Below, piece after piece: positions 13,633 to 44,236 of a stretch of 64,000 nt of DNA; position 1 is the stretch's first letter, and every line of letters starts with the position of its first letter. A model generated the notes under the pieces. That model was not told the origin of the DNA and did no database searches. It saw nothing but the letters and a program-made list of their open reading frames with translations. The DNA is from Glandiceps talaboti (taxonomy: Eukaryota; Hemichordata; Enteropneusta; Spengelidae). The DNA lies in contig NC_135569.1 of NCBI RefSeq assembly GCF_964340395.1, forward strand, positions 9,731,540 through 9,795,539. Reading direction: 5' to 3'. A program made the translations under genes and the position numbers.

Positions 13633-13855
13633 TTCAGGATGCTACTTGTACATTGTTTACATCATTCTAACAGTTGGGGGTTTACTCATTTGGCTGAACA
13701 TCTTGTGGTTCATGATTTCTCACCGAGTTAGACGGGGTGAAGAGAGAGCTTCGAATCCACGAATAGCCTCTAGACTTGATCAAATAACATCAGTAGAGAG
13801 TTATCAAATTTCTTTAAAGCTAGATATTTCTCATCAATCATCTGTAATAGTTTAA
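13633..13855 (+). CDS. possible terminal exon of a small single-pass membrane protein
   Basis: After an acceptor-like TATATTTGTCAG (ends at 13632), an open frame encodes a hydrophobic stretch (YIVYIILTVGGLLIWLN...) of about 23 residues. A basic stop-transfer patch (HRVRRGEER) and a polar tail of about 45 residues with several Ser follow, then TAA at 13853. The order (membrane segment, Arg-rich flank, hydrophilic tail) is what a real type I or III protein would show. No partner exon, homolog or promoter is recognised, and the frame also stays open upstream through a short direct repeat. AATAAA occurs at about 14452. The alternative is a chance open frame. Confidence 0.25.
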
Positions 13856-15454
13856 AATTTCACAAGGCAAATATTAGTACTTTAGAAATTGAGTATACAG
13901 CTAATTGTGTTTACTCATTGAACATGAAGTCTTTAACTCTGATACGACAGAAAGCAACATGAAAAAAGACATCTGTTTCCTGTATTGTTAATCATTTACT
14001 GTATATGCCTATGTTCCAATAACACAAACCCTTCTAAAAATTTCTTGTCGCTTTTAACAATAAGTAACATACTGACTTGATGCTTTGTGAACATGGGAAG
14101 GCTCTCCATAGTTTTTAGGAACAAACATTTGTTGAGACTGACAAATTTTCTTTCTTATTTATTTATGATTTTATGCTTTGTAATATAGGCCTCTTCAGAA
14201 TACAATAATTACCGACAAGTCAGTTGAAAAATTTACAAGATTATTTCAGAATTACTGCTTTAGAAAAATGTTTAAAGAATCTGACAACTTGTCAGGCATG
14301 AAAGAGTTCTGTAATACATCTATTTGCCATCTAATTTGTAATTTCCTATAATTTTGTTTGGTCACTCTCTTCAATGTCTAATCAAACGACAGCTATTAAA
14401 CTTTGACGCTGTCAAAATGTATTTCATGTGTGAAGTGTTTGAACCCAAATATAATAAAGTTTTCAGTTGAATACATTAAGTAACAATACAGAAAAGATGA
14501 CATTTTCATTTCACTGCTCCCTTTTGACATGGAAAGTATCTGCATTGTGTGTATATAGAACTTACACATACATGTATTTATCATTTATTTCCAAACAAAC
14601 AACAGGAAAAGGTCCTTGCACTGAGAAAACCAATTAGGAGAACTAGTCAGTATTTCCAGCAGGTTCACAAAGTTAATATGAATGTAAACATTTGAGGCTA
14701 TTTCTATAATCCACTCAGTACCATTTGAGATCCGTGTCTTAACCCCAGGTCATCATAACATTATTACTATTTATCAGCAATACATAAGGTTATTCTTTTG
14801 TTCGTGACCATCTTTTCATATAATTCTGCAAAGCAACTGCTTTTTACATCTAAGTCTTAATCTTAGTGGGACTGGGGCTGTTAAAGTATTAGTTTTAAAT
14901 CATTTGGCAATCACTTCTAATTTGTTTTAAAGTCGCTTGACAGACTACCACAATAGTAACTACACTACTACTGCTACTTTGAAGCATTAATACAACATTA
15001 AAACTTTGACATCGTAGTGTTATGATAAAACCATTATTTGTGAAATTATTCTTTTCTCTCACAAGCAATCTCAAGACTATACAAGCCATATCAGTAATAA
15101 GCATGAAACTCTAATGAACATTAAACCCCAATGTTTTAATCCCATGGTCTTAATTGGCAGCCATACTGATTATTTGAAACATTTATCTACCTCATACAAA
15201 AACAAGACAATGTGTAGAAACTACAGCTACAAGAATTTCACACCAAAATGTTAATCCTAATCTAACATTGGTCTTTGTGGAGAAAGAATCATCTCCTAAT
15301 TAGGTAAACATTTAACCCCCACCCCCATCCCATCCCATATCAAAGGTATGACCTACAGTTACAGTAACTTGGAAAACACAACTACGTTAGTGATAAAGGG
15401 GAGATACAAAATACACACAGTTAAGAAAAGTCTTACTATTAAACATTGAATAAT
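13856..15454 (-). other. 3' flank of DNAJC16, possible long 3' UTR
   Basis: On the minus strand this follows the DNAJC16 stop codon. It is AT-rich with no other exon seen. The best AATAAA on this strand is at 14589-14584, which would give a 3' UTR of about 870 nt. Confidence 0.4.
14584..14589 (-). terminator. candidate polyadenylation signal of DNAJC16
   Basis: AATAAA on the minus strand about 870 nt past the stop codon. ATTAAA at about 15140-15135 is a nearer, weaker alternative. Confidence 0.3.
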
Positions 15455-33903
<18,449 letters not shown>

Positions 33904-35552
33904 GGCGAAAATTATTGAAGCAAGGACTTATCGACGATTAAATGAACTAAAAACAACATGCACTCCACCGTCACGCAATATTTTCGAGAAATATTCACGA
34001 ACAACGCCGTAGACGGGTCAACTCTACCTGCTTCCGCATTATTGTAATATTTTGCCGCATCTATCGTTACTGGGTATGTTTGTTTTACGACACTATAGTT
34101 GAGCTGGTTCATGCACTCCTGGTTCCGATCTAACAATGAAAATTACTGATATAAATGTATTTTTCTTGTCTAATATGAAAGTTAGGTCGAACTCTGCCAT
34201 GTGTGAGGAAATTAAAATGTGATATTTTCGACCTACCGTAAAAGGGTATACTGCCACCATGCGAGGCCTCCGTATTGGCTTTCGCTTTCGTTTACGCATA
34301 CGGGTCTTTTTGTCTCCCTCCCTAACTCCCACGGTATTTACCAAGATATTTGTTTCTCTTTTGATATGAATTGACATTCATCTGATATTGTTTCCAAACA
34401 ACATGACCTTTCTTGTTTCAATCAACTTTGTTGTGTGCTTTCCTTGAATTCAATTCATTCAACATTGAAACACAGGGTCTTCCTTGTCCGTGATCGAGAG
34501 CAGTACTGACACTGAGGTTCAGGTGAAATACACCAGAGGGATAACTAATGGAGTCCAGAAAACCAGAAAGCATGAGACCATATGGATTTTTTTAAAATTA
34601 AAAACAACAACATATATATACTTTGGGAAGAGTAACCACGGTAAACAAATCAAAATTTAGGGACAATGGTATGAGAATGATGGTTTTGGACAAAGTGAAT
34701 ACAATTGAAAAAAGTCATCTATCTATAAACAAAACCAATGACCCCCTATATCGACCATGCTAAATACATATGGGGAGTACCACAACGAGAATGGGCTTTC
34801 GGCCCGGCTCTCAACTTCATCCAAGAAAATGAAGTACTGTGAATTTTTGCCCAATTGTGATTAATGAATAATTTGAACAAGTGAAGAGATTTTGAAACTG
34901 TCTGGGTGTTAGCAGACAGAATGACCAGGAAAACACCTACTGATCACTTATTTTGTGTTTCTCATTACTTTTATGTTCTCAAGGCCCCTACTTAAATAAC
35001 TTCCGACATGAAAGAAATACTCTTCATGAACAAGTGTCGCTGCCGCCGCCATGACTGTATATAATGTTGAGAGTCCAGACACTTGCTTATTGTTGCCAGA
35101 GAGGGCAGTGTTCTACAAAATATTTAAGGGCGGGCAATTTTTTTTTAAAATTTTGATGTTGCCGCTGAAAATTTTGGTCGGTTGGGTATTAAATGCCGGG
35201 ATTAAATGAGAAACAGGAAAAATATAGGGTCATCCTAACAAACAAAGATAAGGGGTGGGGGTGGGGGCAAAATGCATCCATCTATCATCAGCTGGTGGGT
35301 CTAATCTATAAAACATGATTAGAAGATCATGTCTGCATTAGCTTGTTTATGGCAATTACGGTATGAGCGATTAAATGGAATATACCATAAGTGCCGTAAA
35401 CAGTAATGCTTCACTTGGCCTAGCTAGGGTGCAACATGGTGACATACCCTCTATACCTCCATGGGTGCAATGATCCCATTTTCAATGTTTGGGGGCGCTG
35501 TTCACCCTCAATCCTAAGATCAGGCGATTTATGAAGCAACGCAACGCAACGC

Positions 35553-35600
<48 letters not shown>

Positions 35601-38550
35601 GACACACACACTACACTCAATCATATGTCAATATCTGTTACAAACAATAGCATTTTTTTTTATTCTTTCACAAAAATCATGGTTTAAAGTCCATCAACTT
35701 GCTGAGGTGTCTACTAATATACAAGTCTACAGCCTGTGTAAAGGTAGTAAGCTGGGATAGATATGACAACACACAACCCTGTCATGATAGTTCAAATATG
35801 AATATAATTTCACACAAGAATCTTGCAGGTTTCCACTATTGAAATCATTAAACCTAACACAGATCATTGGCTTGCATGCCAAAAACTCTTACTAGCAAAA
35901 CACCAGACAATCACGGCTCTGTTTCACATTTTGTGCTAGACCATACAGGGATTCCTGCAAGTTGAATCAATTTAATATAATTTGTTGTAATAGTATGGAG
36001 TTATGGTGTTCATTCATATCAAGCAGTCCATCAGTGTTGAGCATCAAAACTCCTAAATATGCAACCCACAGTAGCCCTGGCTCCTGTCCAGTGTCACTCA
36101 CTGCTGGCTGCGTTGTCACTCTAAATGTAGGTAATTGTACAACCATGGAGAAGTGAAATGCGAAAGTTACAACATAGATATACACTTTCGGTTGCTAGGT
36201 TTCTTACATACAATTCATATAAGGTGTGAAATCAATGTAAACGTTCTCCACAATATTCCCAATTTCAAAGTGATTGATACTGAGATTGACTAATCATTCA
36301 ATTTTTATACTATTGTGATGTGTAATAAAAAATAATGATAATAACATCGATTTATAATGTTCCTTCCCTCCTGAGAGTTCAAGGCAGTTACTGTAATAGT
36401 TAGGGATGAAATCAACCTGTACTCAAAATATACAATGTCTAATTATTGGTATTAAAACAATTTTCTGTGAACAAATTGTTGGTTGTCTGATCAAAAAATG
36501 ATACTCCAGTTACAGCTAAAGTATATGTGAAATGAAAAATATTTTGAAGTCTGTGATGTGTATGATGTACATGATTGTCTGTGTGCAGGGTTATTTGCAT
36601 TGATAAGCTTTATAAAAAAAGAATGAAATCAAAAAATTTACTAAATATTAAACAAAATCAAAGAAAACAAATATCTTTTTTTTACTGAAATTTAAAAGGA
36701 TTTTGATCAAAAATATTTTGTTTCATTTATTGCAATAAGCTTTTATAGGTGGCAAGAACTATCAAATAAATTTGTTCAAAGAAAATATTGAATCCAAGTA
36801 GTCATGGATTTACTGTAATCTGTCAAGTAGTCTGTGAGATTTGTCACACCGCCCTCAGTGGTCATGATCAAGAAATGGGTTGGTTGATGAGTGAGGGCGC
36901 CCTGACATGGTGTACCTTACAAACTACAAATACATGTACGACTACGAGTACATGTCCGAGTTATTTTGCTCCACAAAAAATTATATATATTATTCTAATA
37001 AATCTCCACATCTTTATTTCTGTAACAAACACAACTATATGATGATAAGAATAATTTCATACTCAAAGCCCCAGAAACTTGCACCTCTTCTTTGGTTAAC
37101 ATTTGCTCATTTTAAAAATACACAAAACGGTCACCATAGAAACAGCTCTATCATTCTAATGTGTGGAATTACCACTTTACAAATCATTAGTGGTACATGT
37201 GTGTACACTGAATTGATGTCCATGTGTAAACAGTGTGAATAAATGGTTTAATCATTCATCAACAAACGATAAATTTGTCAGACGATGACAAGGTGGTGAT
37301 AAACGTTTCAGTAAGTACAAAAGATTAATAACTCCAACATTAAATAACTCATTTTTATGAAATAGTTTTTCTACTTACAGTATCTGGGGCATTAATTTAT
37401 ACGACTTGCTGTGTGATATAGATATTTAAAATCGATATATTGGTTTAAATCTGATGTAGTGGAGGACTAATATTCACTATTAACACTACCTTTGTTTTTT
37501 GCTTGAATATTGTTCTTTGTAGTACGTGTTCACATAGGGTTGGCAATAAGACCAAAATATGAACATATGTAATACAAAGATAAATTTAAGCAAAAGATAA
37601 AGACATGTTGACATGAAATACTCCTCAGAAATAAACTATTTAAACTTTTTCTGTTACTGTGTTCAAGAAACCTCCAACTTACTAGGGGTCACCATATAAA
37701 TATTTGAAATAGAGGTCAAAGTGTTATCAAAATTTAGTCATTTTAGAATCCAATATGGCCGCCATCCAATATGGCCACCAATTACTGTGATAACTCAATG
37801 GGAATATGAAAGGTTGTTGATTTCCTTGAAAACAGGCAAGTAGACCCCAAATTTCTTTTGTTATTCCAAAAGGACCAGAAGCATGCATGATTGTGGCAAA
37901 GTTGGAGAGATTTTAACAATTTTGCGTGAAATTTGTCCCAGAGCTGCGGTCTACCTTAATAGCGAATAAAGAATCGTCCACTACATCCAATTACAATCAG
38001 ATTGAGTTGTTTGTACTTGACTACACAATTCACAGTAATTTTTTTTAAATTATGAAGTACACATGATAATATTTTCACACAAAAAATAAAGAATACAAAA
38101 TTATCATTTTTATAAAGATGAATTTTGAGTACTTATTATGCGAAGTGTAATATGTAGTGAACACATCATTAAATATATTTATGATATCTATAACTCATAA
38201 TTCAAATATTCATATATTAATAAAATTTATATTAATGTGATTGACATTCAGTTGGTTGCTATGGCAATGCACGACAAGGAAGAGTCAAAATTGCATATTT
38301 ACAACTTGAAATTTGATAATTATAATTATGCATTTAATACAATTACATTCCTATACTGTGGATAAAGGCCATCAAAAAGTTTTAAGAAGTAAAAAGGTTA
38401 ATTACGGGAGTATCAGTCTGTTGCTGTAGAGAACCATTATTATTGGTAAATCTGGTGTATGAAGATGTATAAGTCAGACTGATGTTAAAAATGTTATGGT
38501 CTCTATAAATTTACCAGCCTGAAAGACCCAGGTGTTCTTTCTGCCTATAT
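33904..38550. other. intergenic between DNAJC16 and SDF4, first part
   Basis: The DNAJC16 promoter should lie just above 33904. I see no TATA box. The only clear feature is a (CA)n tract at 35553-35598. CCAATATGGCC repeats occur at about 37750-37780. Confidence 0.45.
35553..35598. repeat. (CA)n microsatellite
   Basis: About 23 CA units preceded by GCAAC repeats. Confidence 0.95.
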
Positions 38551-38822
38551 AATAAGCCTTTCCAAAATTTGCCATGGTGGGGCTCTACTTCCTGTCTGTG
38601 TGTACCTTGGGGGTATACATGGTATAGGTTACTCAGTTAATCATAAAGCACTGCTGCTTTCCCCGATGTCCGAATAATACCAAAAAAATCCCCAATTTAC
38701 ACTTCTACAGAATACCAAGGGTCAAAGCTCTTAAGAAATGGTACTATGATGTGATGATACCCAAATTTGAGTGAGGGCGCTGTATTCTCAATTTTCTGTT
38801 TGCAGTCTGGAATGGTCTATTC
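38551..38822. mobile_element. element family D, copy 2
   Basis: Diverged partner of 29088-29324, with AATAAGCC and GGTCTATT ends. It carries about 40 extra bp after ATCATAAAGC that copy 1 lacks. Confidence 0.7.
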
Positions 38823-41035
38823 ACTCTCTCACACCTGAATGGCATCTGTGATAATGAGCCGAGTGGAGTAGCAAGTGATTACATAAACATGCCAACGGCT
38901 AGTCTTGGTTACCCGGCCTCTCACCTAAATATAGTTTTATATATTTTAAATGACCCCAAAATATTGGTACTTAATATGTCGCAACTTACATAACAATTAT
39001 AACAGACAGAAATTTTTATGTGTAGTATTCAACATCAAGCTAGTAACTGGATTCCTGCAGATTGGAAAACTAATAACTCAAGAAAAACCACATGGAAATT
39101 ATATACACATGGTCGAAAACTGCTGGGCAAATTAAAATTAGTGTCAGACAGCGACAGTGCCCAACAATTGGATATGGTACATCCTGATGTTGAACACTGT
39201 CAAATTGTTATACAAAAGGCTAGCAAGCTATTTGTGATCTTATGCAGGACAAGACCACAAATCAACCCTTCAAATTAAAATTCACCTGAAAAAACGAATG
39301 GAAATCCTAATATAATATAACACATATAATGGGGATACATATTTTATTTTAGTCTAAAAATAAAAATCAACTGCACCTAGAAAAACAAGAATTTTCATAA
39401 CGACTCAAATTTTACTCTGTTTCTTTGTAAAACTTAAAATATTGTAGTCTATGGGATCAATAATGATTGTTTCTTTTCATACAGTCTAAAAGTAAAGTTA
39501 GCTGACAGAAAATTATAGATTCGCAAATTTGGCATCCAAGCACTGTGCTTCAAAATGGTTTGATTATCAAACAGAAAAGCAATATTTGATTATCTGTGTA
39601 TAACTTCTGTACACATGACATTCTGAAAAAAAAAATTTCAGCTTAATTTCATACGCATCAAAACATCTAATTTCCTCTAAATTTTGGCAATATAACTAGA
39701 ATATTTCCTTGAAATTTCACCATTACACAATATACTGTATCTTTGACTGCCTATTGTCTAAATAAAAAAGTTTGTTAAAACAAAATAATTACATCCTTGA
39801 CTACATATTGGGGACATGGCTCAGTATTATACAATATCTTTCAGAGAGAAACAACATAGTTATTCACAAGAGGGATGTTTTTGTGAACAGATTGGATATA
39901 CTGTACTTAGTACAACTTTACATACCGGGTAATAGAGTGTACATATACTGTGTAAGCCCCCCCCCCCCCCCCCAAAAAAAAAAAAAAAAAAAAAAAAAGT
40001 GTTAAAATATGTTACACTTGAAAATGTTAAATTTGGTTGTATAGCATATATTTACCATTACATCATACAAAACTGAATAACTTTTTTTTTCTTTTTTTTT
40101 AATCAAAAACCCTGCTCTTTTGAAAACATGTACAATATCAGTATTGGGGATGAGAAAGGGATTTCATGTGATTTATCATCTCCAACAGTTGCCATGGCAA
40201 TCTGCCAAAAGTCCTCATTTTGAGGATGTGAAACTTTCAAAGCTCTCTTGATAAAGTCATGGGCTAAACTTTATGAAGCACAAGCCATACATTTGGACTT
40301 TTACAAAATGATCTATGAGTGTTATTTACTGCAGTTGTTCCATTCATCATAAAAGTGTATTGTGTATTGTGTATTGTGAGCAATCAGGTCACAGGGAGCA
40401 ATGATCACGTGATCTGCAATTTGAACATTTTCTTTCATCAATCTGTGATTTTTCAGTCGTCTTTTATCTTTCCCCTGTGTATTGACTAAACAATAATATT
40501 ATTGTCTGCTTCTATTCCAGCAAAGTATTCACTCTCTTCATTGACTGCATAAAGACACACTGTGTGATACTACTCTGGCAACAGACCCATGTACATGTAT
40601 TGTGTATGCACTGAGGGGTTGGCACACACTACTCAGGGGGATGGTTGTCACCTGACCATACCCCGGGTTCACCTGTAAAATCACTGTCTGTTATTGATGG
40701 CTTTAGGGGTTATGTTATGTAGTGAATATGGACTTCATACAATCAACTTGTAACTTACAGGTCCTCTTCCCATTAGGATTAAAATCTAAGTGAAAAACTG
40801 TTGTCTGGCAGATCTATAGAAAAGTTGGTCCTGAACAAAAGTATGATCACATGTAATCCTTATGGCTCCATTAATAAGATAACACTAATTGGGAACTTGC
40901 AAACCTGCCATGTTGAATGTTGCATCATGGGAAATGTGATAATAAATACTAACCAATTAGCATTGTAAACAATGTCAATACATTGTTTGTAACCCCAAAT
41001 AATCAATTCATAGTTACCCTGACCATTGTGGGAGG
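38823..41035. other. intergenic, no gene seen
   Basis: Holds a C-run/A-run at 39956-39998. An 86-codon plus-strand frame (39018-39278) is unrecognised and unsupported. Confidence 0.45.
39956..39998. repeat. homopolymer pair, C16 then A-rich
   Basis: A run of C directly followed by a run of about 26 A. Confidence 0.9.
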
Positions 41036-41041
41036 TTTATT
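41036..41041 (-). terminator. candidate polyadenylation signal of SDF4
   Basis: AATAAA on the minus strand about 275 nt past the stop codon, a normal 3' UTR length. Confidence 0.6.
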
Positions 41042-41313
41042 TTATCAGTAGCGCCAGATTAGGTATTGCGATAACCACAGATAATCCCATAGTCCTTTGC
41101 ATCTGAGCATGCTCAGTTTGGATTGCAAGTTCCCTATTGGGAACCAGGGATTGAATCCTTGGCCTTTCAGTTGAGATCAAAGATGAGTTGACCAAAATAT
41201 CCAGGTGAAGTTTATACACATGGGGCTCCTATTGCCATAGCAACTGCAGTAAACACTACAGCTCAGCACAAATCACTGACAAGACATTATATAAAGAGAA
41301 GGAAAATCTGTTT

Positions 41314-41490
41314 CTAAAATTCATCATGTACACTTTTTGCATAGTTGAATATTTTACTACCTACAAAGAAATCATAATTAACAAGGACTTCTTTGATTGA
41401 CAGCTGTCCATCATCATTCAAGTCAGCCACACCCAACATATGTCTGGCCTCACTTTCAGCATTGTGACGGCTTTTAGGGTCCATATACGC
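41314..41490 (-). CDS. SDF4: SDF4 exon 6 (EF6, C-terminal HDEF)
   Basis: Encodes [55 protein letters not shown] and F, then TAG at 41316-41314. The acceptor is TTGGTAG, with a weak pyrimidine tract. Confidence 0.95.
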   Translation of the reverse strand, partial: AYMDPKSRHNAESEARHMLGVADLNDDGQLSIKEVLVNYDFFVGSKIFNYAKSVHDEF

Positions 41491-43713
41491 CTACCAAGAA
41501 AAAAATAGAAGGGTTACGCAAAAAAAAAGAAGAAGAGAGAATTGTTTCTGGTAAGCATGAGCATCATTTAAATACCCCTGCGTTTGTCTTTTTTTTTTCA
41601 TGCGTGCCCAAGTCCATGCAGATCTGGGGGAAATGCCTAAATAACCCTCCCTTCTTCAGTGAAGACAACTGCAGAGTCAATCATGAACAAGCAAATGACA
41701 TCTGCCCCACATACACACTTGCTCTAAAGTACTAAATAAAAAGAACAGTAAATGCTATAAATAGTACACTGAGTGAAAGCTTTGTTGCGACTAAAATTGA
41801 TTTTTTTTTAAATTAGCATTGTCGCACCACTTTAGACAAAATGTCCTGACCAGAAACAATTCTATTTTTTTTTTGGCCTTAGAGCCAAAAGGACCTAATG
41901 ATGAAAATGCCATTTTGAAGAAATCATATTTTTGGCACTAGGCCCTTATGAACCTATACATCAAACTTAAGTTATGTTTTGTTCCCATTATCTCTCTTCA
42001 CCAAGGACAAGTTTTGGTGAGATCATAGAAGTAACAGCAAATTATCAGAGAAAGTAACGTGGGCTTTTGAGAAATACATGATTTCTAGAAACAAAAACAT
42101 TTGTTTCACTAAGCCCCTTTGACTTTTTAATTCAGTTTTAACTAGATATCTATCAGAATAAAGGTTTTGAGATCAGAACCACACATTAACAAAATCAAAA
42201 AAGTTTTAAAAAATCACAAAAAATGGCATTAAACCCTTTTCACACTGACCCTTTCAATTTGTAGTTATTGCATACTTTTTTGACTTGTTTCCTGCGATCT
42301 TCCCTTAGTTTCTTTTACCTATCTCTCATTAGCTTGTGGTAAAAAAAAAAACTCTACACTAGAAAAAAACTCTACACTAGATCTTGCAGCTATTGACCAG
42401 TATTCCAAGTCAAATTAAGAGACAATGATATGAATTTTACCAGATTTCCTGTCCTCATCCCATGCTGTATCTTATTATACTAGCATACATACCTCTAGTT
42501 CTTCTATGGTGACCCGTCCATCTTTATTAGTATCAATAGTATGTTTGTATTCTTTCATCCTTTCTCTAACCCATTCGTCTTCTAGTGCCATTTTCTCTAG
42601 TTCCGCTTCATGACCGATGGGTAGTGAAACAAACTCTATCAGGGTCAGCTCAGAATCACCGTCTTGATCTACATTGAATATAATATCAACATGTAGTTTA
42701 TCAATTGTCATTTTATTACAATAAAATACTGCCAACCGCGAGTCATTTTGACTCACAACAACAAAATTAAGCTATGATTAGAGGGCACACTGGTCCTAAG
42801 GTTTTGTTATTATTTAAATGTACCAAATACATCAAAGTCAATTGAAATGATTACTGTGTATTTTGCATAATATTTGTATGTGGGAAAAACCATATGTTCC
42901 TCTGCATACAGGAATGAAATAATGCCGTCAGTATTGCACTGTAGTCTCTGTACGATATGACGTGTGCCACACTATCAGCTATCGTCAGAAGCCTGAACAC
43001 GACATACTTTACAGTGTATATTACACTGAAGCTTAAAGGCCATATGGATGAGGATTTGGTATTTATTTTGGATTTTTTATTTATAAAACTATTTTATCAT
43101 GGCTTCATACTTGAAAAATAAATGTGAAATAACTTTGATCAAGTCTGTTTGTAAGTCAATACATTGCAAAAAGCTTTAAAAAAATGTATAAAAAGTTTGT
43201 TATTGTATGTACAATAACAAACATTTTACACATTTATTAATCTTTTGCAATTTACCGAGTTACAAACAAGGATTTGACATATGCTGTTTCACATTGATTT
43301 TTCAAGTAGGAAGCTATGATAAAATTGTTTTAAAAATTAAATACCAGAAATAAATACCAAATCCTCATCCACATAGCATAAAACGCCAAGAATTGACAAC
43401 TCTGTAATCTGTAAGAGTACTTCAGCTATAGTTGTGTATCAACTTACCCAAATCATGTAGGATTTCTGACACTAACAATCTCAGCATCCCTTTGCAGTGT
43501 TCTGGATGTTTAAAAGCTAAGAATTCTGACTCTGTTAGTTGACTGTCATCATCTTCATCAGCCTGCTGCCATCTATCTTGATCTCTATATAACTCATAAT
43601 CATCTGTAAATCAATAAACATGTTAGAATACTCAATCTAATCTAATCTAATCTAATCTAATCCAATCTAATGTAATCTAATCCAACACATTACCATATAT
43701 CTAGCTAACTAGC

Positions 43714-43769
<56 letters not shown>

Positions 43770-44159
43770 GATAGACACATGCACACATACACACATGCAC
43801 ATAACAAAGACACACGTCACACACACAGCCAGACACACATGCAGACAGACAGATAAACAGACACATATAGAGACACACATAGACACACACAAACACACAG
43901 ACACACACAGACACACACAAACAAACACAAACACACACACACACAAACAAACAAACAAACACACACACACACACACACACAAACAAACACACACAGGCAC
44001 ACACACACACAAACAAACAAACACAGACACACACACACAAACAAACACACACAGACAGACACACACACACACAGACACACACACACAAACAAACAAACAC
44101 ACACACAAACACACACACACACACAAACACAAACACAAACACACACACACACAAACACA

Positions 44160-44236
<77 letters not shown>

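Noticed and set aside
34093-34377. Minus-strand open frames upstream of DNAJC16 (33912-34377) as extra coding exons
   Set aside because: They do not read in frame into the signal-peptide ATG at 33903, which has an optimal start context. Any transcript there would be 5' UTR.
39018-39278. 86-codon plus-strand open frame
   Set aside because: No recognisable motif, splice signals or partner exons in AT-rich intergenic DNA.
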